NCBI GenBank assembly: GCA_028293765.1
Contig: JAQGOG010000042.1
Location: 37,847 to 101,846 of the forward strand
Length of the DNA stretch: 64,000 nucleotides
Direction of reading: 5' to 3'
DNA from: Gammaproteobacteria bacterium
Lineage (GTDB): Bacteria > Pseudomonadota > Gammaproteobacteria > Steroidobacterales > Steroidobacteraceae
A program made the position numbers and the translations under genes. Under the pieces are notes generated by a model. The model ran no database searches, was not told the origin of the DNA, and saw only the letters and a program-made list of their open reading frames with translations. Below are positions 37,205 to 45,993 of the stretch, piece by piece. Each line of letters starts with the position of its first letter. The first letter of the stretch is position 1.

Positions 37205-38077
37205 TCAGGTCGCCGCGCCGCTGTATCGGGACAAGTTGGCGTCCGTGCGCTTCAGTGCGATGGAGAAAGCATCCGCGAGAGAAGCCTTGGTCGTGACATC
37301 GGACAGGTTCACACCCAGATGCACGATGGTCTGTGCGATCTGCGGGCGAATGCCGCTGATGATGCAATCGGCGCCCATGAGGCGCGCGGCGGCTACGGTC
37401 TTCAGAAGATGCTGGGCCACCAGGGTATCGACAGTCGGCACGCCGGTAATGTCGATGATGGCGATGGAAGCGCCCGTTTCCACGATCTTCTGCAACAGGC
37501 TTTCCATCACCACCTGGGTGCGCTCGCTGTCGAGCGTCCCGATGAGCGGCAGCGCGAGAATGTTTTCCCACAACTGCACGACTGGTGTCGAAAGCTCCAT
37601 CATCTCGCGCTGCTGGCGCGAGATGACTTCCTCACGACCCTTCACGTACATTTCCGTCGTGTAGAGGCCCAGGCGGTCCAACAGATAGCCGGTGGCCCAG
37701 AGCTCGTCGGCGAGTGCCTGCGCATCGTTGCCGAGATCCGCCCGCAGGCGCGCGAAGAGCGGCTCCTTCAACGAGAAGACGAAAGTCGCGGTGTCCGAAG
37801 AGCTGAAACCCTGCTGGGCGCGCGAGCGCGACACACGGGCGAGGAATTCGCGCACCGCCGTCCAGTCCGTTCCGTCGATCCGTTCGAGGCTACCGTTCTG
37901 TGTTGCTGTCTGGAGCAGAGCGAGCAGCTCCCGTGACTGCTCCCGCAGCTCGTTCTCTTTCATGAGATCGGAGCGCAGCGTGCTCGCCGCCAACTGGCCC
38001 TGCAGCCAATCCCCCAGCAACTCCTTCTGGGATTGCGCAAGGACCTTGCGAAGCGTTTGACCGGCGGCCGAAGGCAT
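37205..38077 (-). CDS. rsbR: Stressosome sensor RsbR
   Basis: A 290-residue protein, first gene of the module. Residues 1-150 form a helical sensory domain of the RsbRD/RsbR N-terminal type, not a heme globin or PAS that I can recognise. Residues 160-280 are a STAS domain. Both threonines phosphorylated by RsbT in Bacillus seem to be conserved: Thr181 (LIGTLDSE) and Thr218 (GVPTVDTLVAQH). The motif GIRPQIAQTIVHLGV is diagnostic of RsbR. Only one RsbR paralogue is in the window. The signal it senses is unknown. Confidence 0.92.
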   Translation of the reverse strand: MPSAAGQTLRKVLAQSQKELLGDWLQGQLAASTLRSDLMKENELREQSRELLALLQTATQNGSLERIDGTDWTAVREFLARVSRSRAQQGFSSSDTATFVFSLKEPLFARLRADLGNDAQALADELWATGYLLDRLGLYTTEMYVKGREEVISRQQREMMELSTPVVQLWENILALPLIGTLDSERTQVVMESLLQKIVETGASIAIIDITGVPTVDTLVAQHLLKTVAAARLMGADCIISGIRPQIAQTIVHLGVNLSDVTTKASLADAFSIALKRTDANLSRYSGAAT

Positions 38078-38395
38078 GGAGCGGCTCCTGTCGAAATCTT
38101 TGTAGTGGGCCGAAGGCGGGCAAGGTTAGCAGAATGCCAACCGCGGGGCGCGAGCGCCGCAGACCTTCGTCGCAGTGGACCCCGGCGCTACTGTCTATAG
38201 CGGGTGGGAAACCCGGTAGCGCGGACTTCCCGAATGGCCGACGCGTCACTGCAAGGCTTACGGTACCGGTGCCCGCGGGGGCCTTGGGTGCGCTCCACCG
38301 GAACAGCTGACTTTGCCGGCTGTCGCGCGATGGGCTGCCAATGTAAATCCGGTACGTGACCGGAGTATTGGTCCAGTTCCCGCGAACTATGTCGT
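38078..38395. other. 318-base gap upstream of rsbR
   Basis: The stretch must contain the stressosome promoter and the transcript end of the GST gene. A minus-strand frame is open through most of it but has no start of its own and reads on into the flanking genes out of frame, so I do not call a gene. A short inverted repeat (cgggt-gggaa-acccg) lies at 38201-38215; it has no T run. Confidence 0.4.
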
Positions 38396-39157
38396 TTATC
38401 GGGCGTGGCCGGTGAAGGTGCGCAGCGCGGGGTTGGTTCGATCGGGCATGACGAGTGCTGCTTTGACTCCGGGCCGCTCCCGCATGCGTTGCGCCCAGTC
38501 GAGCAGCCGTGGAGCACGCGTTTCGACCCCGATGTCCGGAAAGAGCCGCTGCACCATCATGCCGCAATGAGAGAAGAAGTTGATGTCCGCCAGTGTGAAC
38601 ATATCGCCTGCGAGCCACCGTGTCAGGCGTAGCTGTTGCTCCACTTTGTCCACGGCGACTTCGACTTTACGCGTCGCGTTTGCAAGATCGCTGTCATTGA
38701 AGCCCGAGCGCGCGGTCCGCCACTTCTCACGCTGCTCATGAAGCGGTATGCGCTCGAGGAGCTTGTCGAACTCGCCGCTTTCGATCGAGCGCGCGATGAC
38801 ACTCACCATCCGATGCCAGCCATGCATGGAGACGTAATTCATCACGTGCTCGTCGACGAATTTGTTCCAGTAGCGCATACGCGCTTTGCCGACCGGATCC
38901 GCCGGTCTCAACGGCGGCGCATCGGGGAAAGCGTCTTCGAGGTATTCGCTGATGACCGTCGTATGGGTGACGATGACGCCATCGTGATCGAGCACTGGCA
39001 CCTGTCCTTCCGGGTTGATCGCGACAAACCACGGTGAGTGCTGCTCGAATTTGTGGAGGTCGACGTACACGCTCTCGAACTCGAGCCCTTTCTCCTTCAG
39101 CGGAATCAGGGATTTGAGGGAGTTGGCGATCGGTTCGGCGTGATACAGCTTGAGCAT
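38396..39157 (-). CDS. Glutathione S-transferase, LigF beta-etherase-like
   Basis: A 253-residue GST. The thioredoxin-fold half (1-85) and the helical half follow the pattern of LigF of Sphingobium, as I recall that sequence: ANSLKSL near Ser13, KFEQHSPWFVAINP, GQVPVLDHDG, VISEYLEDAFPD and LRPADP match closely, and the length is nearly equal to LigF's 257. LigF removes the beta-aryl ether substituent of lignin dimers with glutathione. Substrate identity here is inferred from similarity. Upstream there is no LigE, LigG or LigD homologue in the window. The nearby rsbR gene is on the same strand but 318 bases away. Confidence 0.8.
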   Translation of the reverse strand: MLKLYHAEPIANSLKSLIPLKEKGLEFESVYVDLHKFEQHSPWFVAINPEGQVPVLDHDGVIVTHTTVISEYLEDAFPDAPPLRPADPVGKARMRYWNKFVDEHVMNYVSMHGWHRMVSVIARSIESGEFDKLLERIPLHEQREKWRTARSGFNDSDLANATRKVEVAVDKVEQQLRLTRWLAGDMFTLADINFFSHCGMMVQRLFPDIGVETRAPRLLDWAQRMRERPGVKAALVMPDRTNPALRTFTGHAR

Positions 39158-39429
39158 GAAGTTCCTGTCGGCCGCGGCGATGGATTGTACCCACCGCAGG
39201 CTCGGGGGTCACTTCATGCAGTCCACCACGCGAACCGAGCGGCAGGTTTAGGACGCCCCCGGCCGGAGGCCCGGCAATTGGGCTATATTCCCGATGACAT
39301 AGCGTCCCCGGCCGCTGCTTTCCCGCAGCACTTCTGCTGCGGTACCGTATCGCCGCGCGCGGGAAGAGTCGACTTCACTTGCCGTCACGGCGAACCATAC
39401 TTCGTTTCGAAACAGGGGAATTAAGGATC

Positions 39430-41148
39430 ATGATTCGACATTCGGCCATCGTGCTGGCCGCGCTGGTGTGTGCGACGCCTGCTCTTGGAGCCGACGCCAA
39501 CGCAGGTAAGAATACGTTCCGCCAACAATGCGCGCTCTGCCACAGTGCGCAGCCAGGCGACAATGGCGGCGCACAGGGACCCAACCTCGACGGCGTCTTC
39601 GGCCGTAAAGCGGGGAGCAGCTCTGCATTCAGCTACACAAAGGCGCTGCAGGATTCGAACCTGACCTGGGACGCCGCGACACTCGATCGCTTTCTGGCTT
39701 CGCCCACCACGGTGGTGCCGGGCTCGGCGATGGTCGTTGCGATCCCGAAGGACGAAGACCGGGCGAACGTCATAGCGTATTTTCAGGGCGTCAAGGACGG
39801 GACATTCAAGGCCGCTCCGGCACGCGCCGGTGGGCCGCCTCCGGGAATGCGCCCGTCGGCGGACGCGGGTGCGCCGAAAGGCACAGCCGACTGGAAGAAA
39901 GACGTGCCGGGCCGCGTGCATCGGCTCGACGTAGCGCATCTGCCCGCCCCCTTCGATAGCTCGTCCGCCACGAATTTCCCGAAGTTCATCGAGAAGCCGG
40001 TCGATGCGAAGCTAGCGGTTCCCCCGGGCTTCAAGGTCGATGTCTTCGCCACAAACCTGGAAGGCGCGCGCGCGATGAAGGTTGCGCCCAATGGAGACAT
40101 CTTCCTCACACTGACACGCGGCGGCTTCGTGAAAGTGCTGCGGCCGTCGTCTGACGGTGCCACGGCAGCGTCAATGGAAACCTTCGCGCAGGGACTCAAC
40201 CTCCCCTTTGGGATGGCCTTCTATCCGAACGGCGCGCAGCCGAAGTGGTTGTATGTTGCTGAGAGCAACCGCGTCGTACGTTACGCCTACAAAGTAGGGG
40301 ACCAGAAAGCGAGCGCCGTACCGGAAGTCGTCGTACCGGAGCTCGCGCCAGTCGGCGGCGGCGGCCACTTCACCCGCGACATCGCGTTCTCCCTCGACGG
40401 TAAGCGCATGTTCGTCTCGGTGGGATCGGGATCCAACGTCGCGGAAGACATGCCGAAGAAAGACGCGGCGGAGGTGAAGTCCTGGGAGACGCAGCACGGC
40501 CTGGGTGCCACTTGGGGCACCGAGGAAAATCGCGCCGACGTGCTCGTGTTCGAGGTAGGCTCGGACAAACCCGGCAAGGTTTTCGCGAGCGGCATCCGCA
40601 ATTGCGTTGGCCTCACGATGCAGCCGGCAACGGGCGCTCTGTGGTGCACTACGAACGAGCGCGACATGCTCGGAGATGACCTGGTGCCCGACTACTCCAC
40701 GCGGGTGAAGGAAGGTCATTTCTACGGCTGGCCCTGGTATTACATGGGCAAGTACGAAGACCCGCGCCTCAAAGGCGAGCGGCCGGATCTGGCCGGTAAG
40801 GCCACCGTGCCCGATGTGCCGTACCAGGCCCATTCAGCCCCCTTGAACCTCGTCTTCTACACGGCCACCAATGGCACCGCCGTCTTCCCGAAAGAGTATG
40901 TCGGCGACGGGTTCGCAATGATGCACGGATCATGGAATCGCGCATTCCGTACCGGTCACAAGATCGTGCGCGTGCGTATGAAGAACAACATACCGACCGG
41001 CGAATACGACGACTTTCTCGTCGGCTTCATCGCCGATGACGGCGACGCGTGGGCCCGCCCCGTGGGCGCAACAGTAGCCAGCGACGGCTCACTGCTGATG
41101 AGCGACGATGGCGGCAACCGGATCTACCGCATTTCGTACGCGCGCTGA
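39430..41148 (+). CDS. Secreted cytochrome c fused to sorbosone dehydrogenase-type beta-propeller
   Basis: A 572-residue periplasmic protein. The ATG at 39430 follows an AAGGA site. A signal peptide (1-20, ALG-A) precedes a class I cytochrome c with heme motif Cys34-Ala-Leu-Cys-His38 and a distal methionine near residue 97 (PGSAMVV). A Pro/Gly linker (about 135-160) leads to a PQQ-type sorbosone/glucose dehydrogenase propeller (GGGGHFTRDIAFS, ASGIRNCVGLTM, HGSWNRAFRTGHKI). Fusing electron acceptor and dehydrogenase suggests direct transfer to the respiratory chain. Substrate is probably a sugar or aldehyde. Confidence 0.86.
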   Translation: MIRHSAIVLAALVCATPALGADANAGKNTFRQQCALCHSAQPGDNGGAQGPNLDGVFGRKAGSSSAFSYTKALQDSNLTWDAATLDRFLASPTTVVPGSAMVVAIPKDEDRANVIAYFQGVKDGTFKAAPARAGGPPPGMRPSADAGAPKGTADWKKDVPGRVHRLDVAHLPAPFDSSSATNFPKFIEKPVDAKLAVPPGFKVDVFATNLEGARAMKVAPNGDIFLTLTRGGFVKVLRPSSDGATAASMETFAQGLNLPFGMAFYPNGAQPKWLYVAESNRVVRYAYKVGDQKASAVPEVVVPELAPVGGGGHFTRDIAFSLDGKRMFVSVGSGSNVAEDMPKKDAAEVKSWETQHGLGATWGTEENRADVLVFEVGSDKPGKVFASGIRNCVGLTMQPATGALWCTTNERDMLGDDLVPDYSTRVKEGHFYGWPWYYMGKYEDPRLKGERPDLAGKATVPDVPYQAHSAPLNLVFYTATNGTAVFPKEYVGDGFAMMHGSWNRAFRTGHKIVRVRMKNNIPTGEYDDFLVGFIADDGDAWARPVGATVASDGSLLMSDDGGNRIYRISYAR

Positions 41149-41230
41149 AGCGCGGCCGCACCTGACTTCCAGATTGTTACGGACATAACAGCGTCAACAA
41201 ACGGTCGGCGGAAGGGATCGCCGACGACAA

Positions 41231-41262
41231 CGTCCCCGCTCGTGACCTCACGAGCGGGGACG
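41231..41262. terminator. Perfect 15-bp hairpin between convergent genes
   Basis: The sequence cgtccccgctcgtga, two bases, then tcacgagcggggacg forms a perfect inverted repeat between the plus-strand dehydrogenase gene and the minus-strand lipoprotein gene. It is well placed to end transcription from both sides. No T run follows on either strand, so it is not a textbook intrinsic terminator. Confidence 0.6.
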
Positions 41263-41308
41263 GGCGCAGGCGCAATGAACGCCGCCTGCTCAACATCGAT
41301 TCCAGCCC

Positions 41309-41521
41309 CTATCTGCCCGCGGCGTCGTTGGCCTTGTCACGCGCCTTGTTCGCCTCATCCTGGAGCTTGTCGGACATCGGCTCCGAGCCGCCATTTTTGA
41401 TGGTGTCGCCGACGTGGTCCACTTTCTCGCCCGCCCTCTCCATGGGCCCCTTCTTCGCGCAGGCGCCCATTCCCAGCGCTGCCACGCAAATGAGCAGCGG
41501 GACCAGATTCTTACCGTTCAT
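41309..41521 (-). CDS. Small lipoprotein of unknown function
   Basis: A 70-residue lipoprotein. The start at 41521 follows an AGGGGA site and gives a signal sequence with the cysteine at position 21 (LGMGAC). The mature part is short, hydrophilic and charged (KKGPMERAGEKVDHVGDTI; DEANKARDKANDAAGR), probably a helix lying against the outer membrane. I do not recognise a named family, but small Lys/Asp/Ala-rich lipoproteins of this form are common in proteobacteria. It converges with the dehydrogenase gene. Confidence 0.68.
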   Translation of the reverse strand: MNGKNLVPLLICVAALGMGACAKKGPMERAGEKVDHVGDTIKNGGSEPMSDKLQDEANKARDKANDAAGR

Positions 41522-41775
41522 AAGCTTCCCCTCGAGCGGATTTCCAATGTAATTGTCCCCGCAGCATCCTGCCTCCCGCGCCGGACCGAGCGCGTCGGAC
41601 AAACGGCAGAGTTCATGCAGGACGGCGCCGCCACCCGCCCACTGCAGCCTTGGCCACAGGCGGCTGATCGGCTACAGTTGCGAAGGCTTTTCAATAACTT
41701 GCGAAGTGGCTCGCAGCGGGATCGCCGCCGGTGCGTCATAAGTCATCCGCACTGCCCGCGCCAATCACGCAATCG

Positions 41776-43185
41776 ATGTCCCCCGAAAGACGCTTACGCA
41801 TCCTCCTGTGGCTGGTCGCGACCGGCTTCTTCATGCAGACGCTGGACTCCACCATCGTCAATACGGCGCTGCCGGCCATGGCGGCTAGCCTCGGGGAGAA
41901 GCCGCTGCGCATGCAGTCGGTGGTCATCGCCTACGCACTGACCATGGCCATGCTGATCCCCGCGTCCGGCTGGATTGCGGACCGATACGGCCTGCGGCGC
42001 GCTTTCTTCAGCGCCATCGTAGTGTTCATGTTCGGCTCGATCCTGTGCGCCGCCTCGCACAGCCTGCTCCAACTCACCGCGGCCCGCGTCATTCAAGGCG
42101 GCGGCGGCGCCATGTTGCTGCCGGTAGGCCGGCTCGCGGTACTGCGAGCCTATCCGCGCGAAAAACTCCTGCAGGCGATGAGCTTCGTGGCGATACCGAG
42201 CATGGTTGGCCCACTGGTAGGTCCGACGCTCGGCGGCTGGCTGGTCGAAGTCGCGTCCTGGCACTGGATCTTTCTGATCAATATTCCGATCGGCCTGGCC
42301 GGGTGCGCAGCCACCTGGTTCTACATGCCGGACGATCGCGTGCCGGACGTGGCGCCGTTCGATGTGGCGGGCTACGGGCTGCTGGCCTCTGGCATGGTGG
42401 CGTTCTCCTTCGGCATCGACGGCATGTCCGAGCTCAGTCTGCAGCATGCCACTGTGCTGATCCTCCTGGTCTATGGACTGGTGAGCCTCACCGCTTACTG
42501 GCTGCGGGCGGCACAACAGCCCCATCCGCTATTTCCGCCGAAGATCTTCGAGACCAACACATTCAGTATCGGACTGCTGGGTAATCTGTTTGCGCGCCTC
42601 GGCAGCGGCAGCATGCCGTTTCTGATCCCCCTGGTGCTGCAAGTCAGCCTGGGCTACACGCCGTTCCACGCGGGCATGATGATGCTGCCGACCTCGCTGG
42701 CGGCAATTCTCTCCAAGCGGCTGGTCACCCCGCTCATCACCCGCGTCGGGTACCGCCGGATGCTGGTCGTCAATACGACCCTCGTCGGAGCGATGATGGC
42801 GAGCTTTGCGCTGATCTCTCCCGCGCAGCCGCCGTGGCTCACTCTCATACAGCTGGCCTTTTTCGGTATCGTGAACTCTCTGCAGTTCACCGCCATGAAC
42901 ACCGTCACGCTGAAGGACCTGGATGGCGGCGCTGCCAGCAGCGGCAACAGTCTCCTCTCCATGGTGCAGATGTTATCCATGAGTCTTGGAGTGGCAGCGG
43001 CCGGCGGCCTGCTCGCGACGTTCGTAGACTTCTACGGTCATGGCAGCGACCGCGAGCTGCCTGCGTTCCATGCCACTTTCATCACCGTCGGCCTGATGAC
43101 CGCGGCCTCGGCGTGGATTTTCTGGCAGCTATCCCCGGATGTCACCGCGGACGAGAAAGAGGCCGAGGCGCCCGAAATAGGCTAG
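41776..43185 (+). CDS. mdtD: Major facilitator drug exporter, MdtD-like (DHA2 family)
   Basis: A 469-residue, 14-helix proton-driven exporter. The sequence follows E. coli MdtD almost helix by helix: GFFMQTLDSTIVNTALPAMA, ASWHWIFLINIPIG, FHAGMMMLP and MNTVTLKDLDGGAASSGNSL. The ATG at 41776 gives the expected N terminus; a GTG at 41731 would add 15 residues, and neither has a clear ribosome site. In E. coli mdtD belongs to the mdtABCD-baeSR operon; here it is 33 kb from the MdtABC-like operon. It converges with pgm. Confidence 0.85.
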   Translation: MSPERRLRILLWLVATGFFMQTLDSTIVNTALPAMAASLGEKPLRMQSVVIAYALTMAMLIPASGWIADRYGLRRAFFSAIVVFMFGSILCAASHSLLQLTAARVIQGGGGAMLLPVGRLAVLRAYPREKLLQAMSFVAIPSMVGPLVGPTLGGWLVEVASWHWIFLINIPIGLAGCAATWFYMPDDRVPDVAPFDVAGYGLLASGMVAFSFGIDGMSELSLQHATVLILLVYGLVSLTAYWLRAAQQPHPLFPPKIFETNTFSIGLLGNLFARLGSGSMPFLIPLVLQVSLGYTPFHAGMMMLPTSLAAILSKRLVTPLITRVGYRRMLVVNTTLVGAMMASFALISPAQPPWLTLIQLAFFGIVNSLQFTAMNTVTLKDLDGGAASSGNSLLSMVQMLSMSLGVAAAGGLLATFVDFYGHGSDRELPAFHATFITVGLMTAASAWIFWQLSPDVTADEKEAEAPEIG

Positions 43186-43226
43186 TGCACTCGAGCGGAC
43201 CGCTGCCCGCCCGGCACGTAATTGGA

Positions 43227-44873
43227 TCAGGCCTGAGCCAGTGCCGCGCTGACGATCTCCTGCGCTTCGCAGATGAGCCGGCGCAGATGGTCCGCGTCGC
43301 GGAAGCTCTCGGCATAGATCTTGTAGATGTCTTCCGTACCGGAGGGTCGGGCCGCGAACCAGCCGCGCTCGGCGATGACTTTCAACCCGCCGATGGGCGC
43401 GTCATTGCCCGGCGCGCGCGTGAGAATCGTCTGAATCTTCTCTCCGGCCAGCTCCTTCGACTTGACCTGCTGCGGCGAGAGTTTCGCGAGCAGTTGCTTC
43501 TCCGCCGCAGTCGCCCGTGCGTCGACGCGATCGGAGAACGATTCGCCAAACTCGCTTGTCAGGTCGCGATAGACCTCACCGGGATCCCGTCCCATCTTCG
43601 CGGTCATCTCCGCAGCCAGCAGCGCGGGGATGAGGCCATCCTTGTCGGTCGTCCACACTGCGCCATCTGTGCGGATGAAGGTAGCACCCGCGCTTTCTTC
43701 GCCGACGAAGCCCAGGGAGCCCTCGATCAGGCCATCGACAAACCACTTGAACCCCACCGGTACTTCGTAGAGCTTACGGCCGAGCTTTGCCGTCACCCGA
43801 TCGATCATCTGACTGCTGACCACTGTCTTGCCCACCGCGATGTCACCGCGCCAGTTCGGGCGATTCTGCAGGAGGTAGTAGACCGCGGTGGCCAGATAAT
43901 GATTCGGCGGCAGCAGTCCCGTGCTGTGCGCGACGACTCCATGCCGGTCGTGATCGGTATCGCAGGCGAATGCGATATCGAAACGATCCTTCAGGCCGAT
44001 GAGCCGCTGCATGGCATAGGGCGACGACGGATCCATGCGGATGCGGCCATCCCAGTCTACCGACATGAACCGAAACGTCGGATCCACTTCTTCGCTCACG
44101 ACCGTCAGCTCCAAGCCATAACGCTCCGCTATCGGCGCCCAATAGTGGACGCCGGCGCCCCCGAGGGGGTCGACTCCCATACGGATCTTCGCGTCGCGGA
44201 TTGCCGCCATATCGATCACGTTCTCCAGATCGCTCACATAAGCGTTCAGATAGTCGTGCCGATGGGTAGTTGCCGCGCGCAGTGCCTTTTCGAACGACAC
44301 CCTTTTGATGTCGCGCAGACCCTGCCCGAGAAACTCGTTGGCGCGCGCTTCGATCCAGCCGGTAGCGGCAGTATCCGCCGGGCCGCCGTTGGGCGGGTTG
44401 TACTTGAAGCCGCCGCTCTCCGGCGGATTGTGTGACGGTGTAATGACGATGCCGTCGGCGAGCCCCGTTGCGCGCTTGCGGTTGTAAGTGAGGATCGCGT
44501 GCGACACTGCGGGTGTCGGCGTGTACTCGTCTTTTTCCGACAGCATGACCTCGACACTGTTAGCCGCCAGCACTTCGAGCGCGCTGGCGAGCGCCGGAAC
44601 CGACAGCGCGTGAGTGTCCATTCCCAGAAACAACGGACCGTCCGTCCCACGCTCCTTGCGGTACTCGCAGATCGCCTGAGTGACGGCCAGGATGTGCCAT
44701 TCATTGAACGATCGGTCGAACGACGAGCCGCGATGGCCGGACGTTCCGAACGTCACCCGTTGCCCCGGGATTGCCGGGTCGGGCACCTCGTTGTAGTACG
44801 CCGTGATCAGGCGCGGCACATTGACCAGGATGGCGGGCTGCGCGGGTTTTCCAGCGAGCGGATTAACCTTCAT
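43227..44873 (-). CDS. pgm: Alpha-D-glucose phosphate-specific phosphoglucomutase
   Basis: A 548-residue enzyme interconverting glucose-1-phosphate and glucose-6-phosphate in the cytoplasm; E. coli Pgm has 546 residues. The phosphoserine is Ser147 in ITPSHNPPESGGFKYN, the Mg-binding loop is CDTDHDRHG, the sugar-specificity loop GEESAG and the phosphate-binding loop ARPSGTEDIYKIY. The ATG at 44873 matches the family start; the open frame runs 62 codons further upstream into the neighbouring gene, which is not coding-like. It links glycogen, trehalose and cell-surface polysaccharide metabolism. Confidence 0.95.
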   Translation of the reverse strand: MKVNPLAGKPAQPAILVNVPRLITAYYNEVPDPAIPGQRVTFGTSGHRGSSFDRSFNEWHILAVTQAICEYRKERGTDGPLFLGMDTHALSVPALASALEVLAANSVEVMLSEKDEYTPTPAVSHAILTYNRKRATGLADGIVITPSHNPPESGGFKYNPPNGGPADTAATGWIEARANEFLGQGLRDIKRVSFEKALRAATTHRHDYLNAYVSDLENVIDMAAIRDAKIRMGVDPLGGAGVHYWAPIAERYGLELTVVSEEVDPTFRFMSVDWDGRIRMDPSSPYAMQRLIGLKDRFDIAFACDTDHDRHGVVAHSTGLLPPNHYLATAVYYLLQNRPNWRGDIAVGKTVVSSQMIDRVTAKLGRKLYEVPVGFKWFVDGLIEGSLGFVGEESAGATFIRTDGAVWTTDKDGLIPALLAAEMTAKMGRDPGEVYRDLTSEFGESFSDRVDARATAAEKQLLAKLSPQQVKSKELAGEKIQTILTRAPGNDAPIGGLKVIAERGWFAARPSGTEDIYKIYAESFRDADHLRRLICEAQEIVSAALAQA

Positions 44874-44919
44874 AGCGACTACCTTGCGTTCGATTGACCC
44901 AATCCGGGCGTGCCAATTC

Positions 44920-45837
44920 TCAGCCCTCGCGTAAGCGACGCGCCTCATACGCCCGCATGTGCGCAAGGCAGATCTCGAGTACCGGAGTGCCGAGGCCGCC
45001 GGCTCGCGCCCGAAAATCACCCAGGATGTGCTCGTGCTCGGTCTTCTTACGAGCTTCAACGTCGCGCAACATAGATGCGGTCAGCGTCGAGCCGGGAGCC
45101 GTGAGCATGGCTTTGATCCGCTCCTGGATGCCGGCGCGCGGCCCATGGCCGTTGCCTGCCGCAACGGCCGCGCACTCATCGAATAGAGAAAGCGCGACGC
45201 CCTGGCCGCCCCCCGTTTCGATATCGCCGAGGGACGCGCGCATGAGGCAGGTGATGCCCGCCATAGTCGCGATGAATAGCCATTTCTCCCACATTTCCTG
45301 CAGGATGTTGCGACTCAGCGCGGCGGCGAACTTCCCCGTCACAAGCGTCGCTTTCACTGCCTCGATTCGCTCGGTCCGCGCGCCATCGAGCTCACCAAAG
45401 CCGAGCGTGTGAGTCTCATTCAGATGAATCACGCGACCTGCCTCATCCAGGGTCGTGGAAATCTGGCACTGCCCGCCCAGAATCGAGTCGGACCCGAAAC
45501 GGCTCTGCAGTTTCCCGATATGGGCTAATCCGTTCAGCAGCGGCAGAACCAGGGAGTGTGGCCCCACTGCGCGCGCGAACGAATCCATCGCGGTATCGAG
45601 GTCGAAAGCCTTGCAGCTGAGCAGGATCAGATCGAACGGCTCGCGCAGGGCAGCTTCGGTTACGATCCTTGGCGCGGCAATGTGGACATTGCCCTGCGGG
45701 CTGCGGACGAAGAGCCCACTGGCGAGCTGCGCGGCGCGTTTTGGGCGCACCAGGAACGTAACGTCCTGACCGGCTTCGGCGAGGCGCGCACCGAAATAAC
45801 CACCGATCGCCCCGGCACCTACGACCAGAATCCGCAT
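44920..45837 (-). CDS. panE: 2-dehydropantoate 2-reductase family protein (PanE/ApbA)
   Basis: A 305-residue NADPH-dependent reductase. The Rossmann loop GAGAIGGYFGARLAEAG is at the N terminus, the conserved Lys occurs in LLSCKAFDLD, and the C-terminal ApbA_C domain is all-helical (EKWLFIATMAGITCLMRA). The ATG at 45837 has an AGGAG site at good distance; a GTG two codons upstream is too close to it. PanE makes pantoate for coenzyme A. Several PanE-like paralogues in catabolic regions reduce other oxo acids, so the assignment to CoA synthesis is not certain. Confidence 0.84.
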   Translation of the reverse strand: MRILVVGAGAIGGYFGARLAEAGQDVTFLVRPKRAAQLASGLFVRSPQGNVHIAAPRIVTEAALREPFDLILLSCKAFDLDTAMDSFARAVGPHSLVLPLLNGLAHIGKLQSRFGSDSILGGQCQISTTLDEAGRVIHLNETHTLGFGELDGARTERIEAVKATLVTGKFAAALSRNILQEMWEKWLFIATMAGITCLMRASLGDIETGGGQGVALSLFDECAAVAAGNGHGPRAGIQERIKAMLTAPGSTLTASMLRDVEARKKTEHEHILGDFRARAGGLGTPVLEICLAHMRAYEARRLREG

Positions 45838-45993
45838 GAGCACTCCTGTTCCGAGCTGGCGAGCGAGATCGATTCTCGCTTAAATCAGCAGCCGGCGTTA
45901 AGCGGAAGGGAAACGGCCACGACGAGGTGAAAGATTTGCGGTTCGCCCCACGATGAGGCACAACGAAAGACCTCGCTGCAGGCACCCGACAAA
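45838..45993. promoter_or_regulatory. Divergent promoter region panE-like / MFS transporter
   Basis: A 156-base spacer between two divergent genes. No clear hexamers or operator palindrome were identified. Confidence 0.3.

Noticed and set aside
37890..38618. Minus-strand frame of 242 codons across the rsbR-GST gap
   Set aside because: It overlaps both real genes out of frame. The gap part looks slightly beta-rich but has no start codon or recognisable family.
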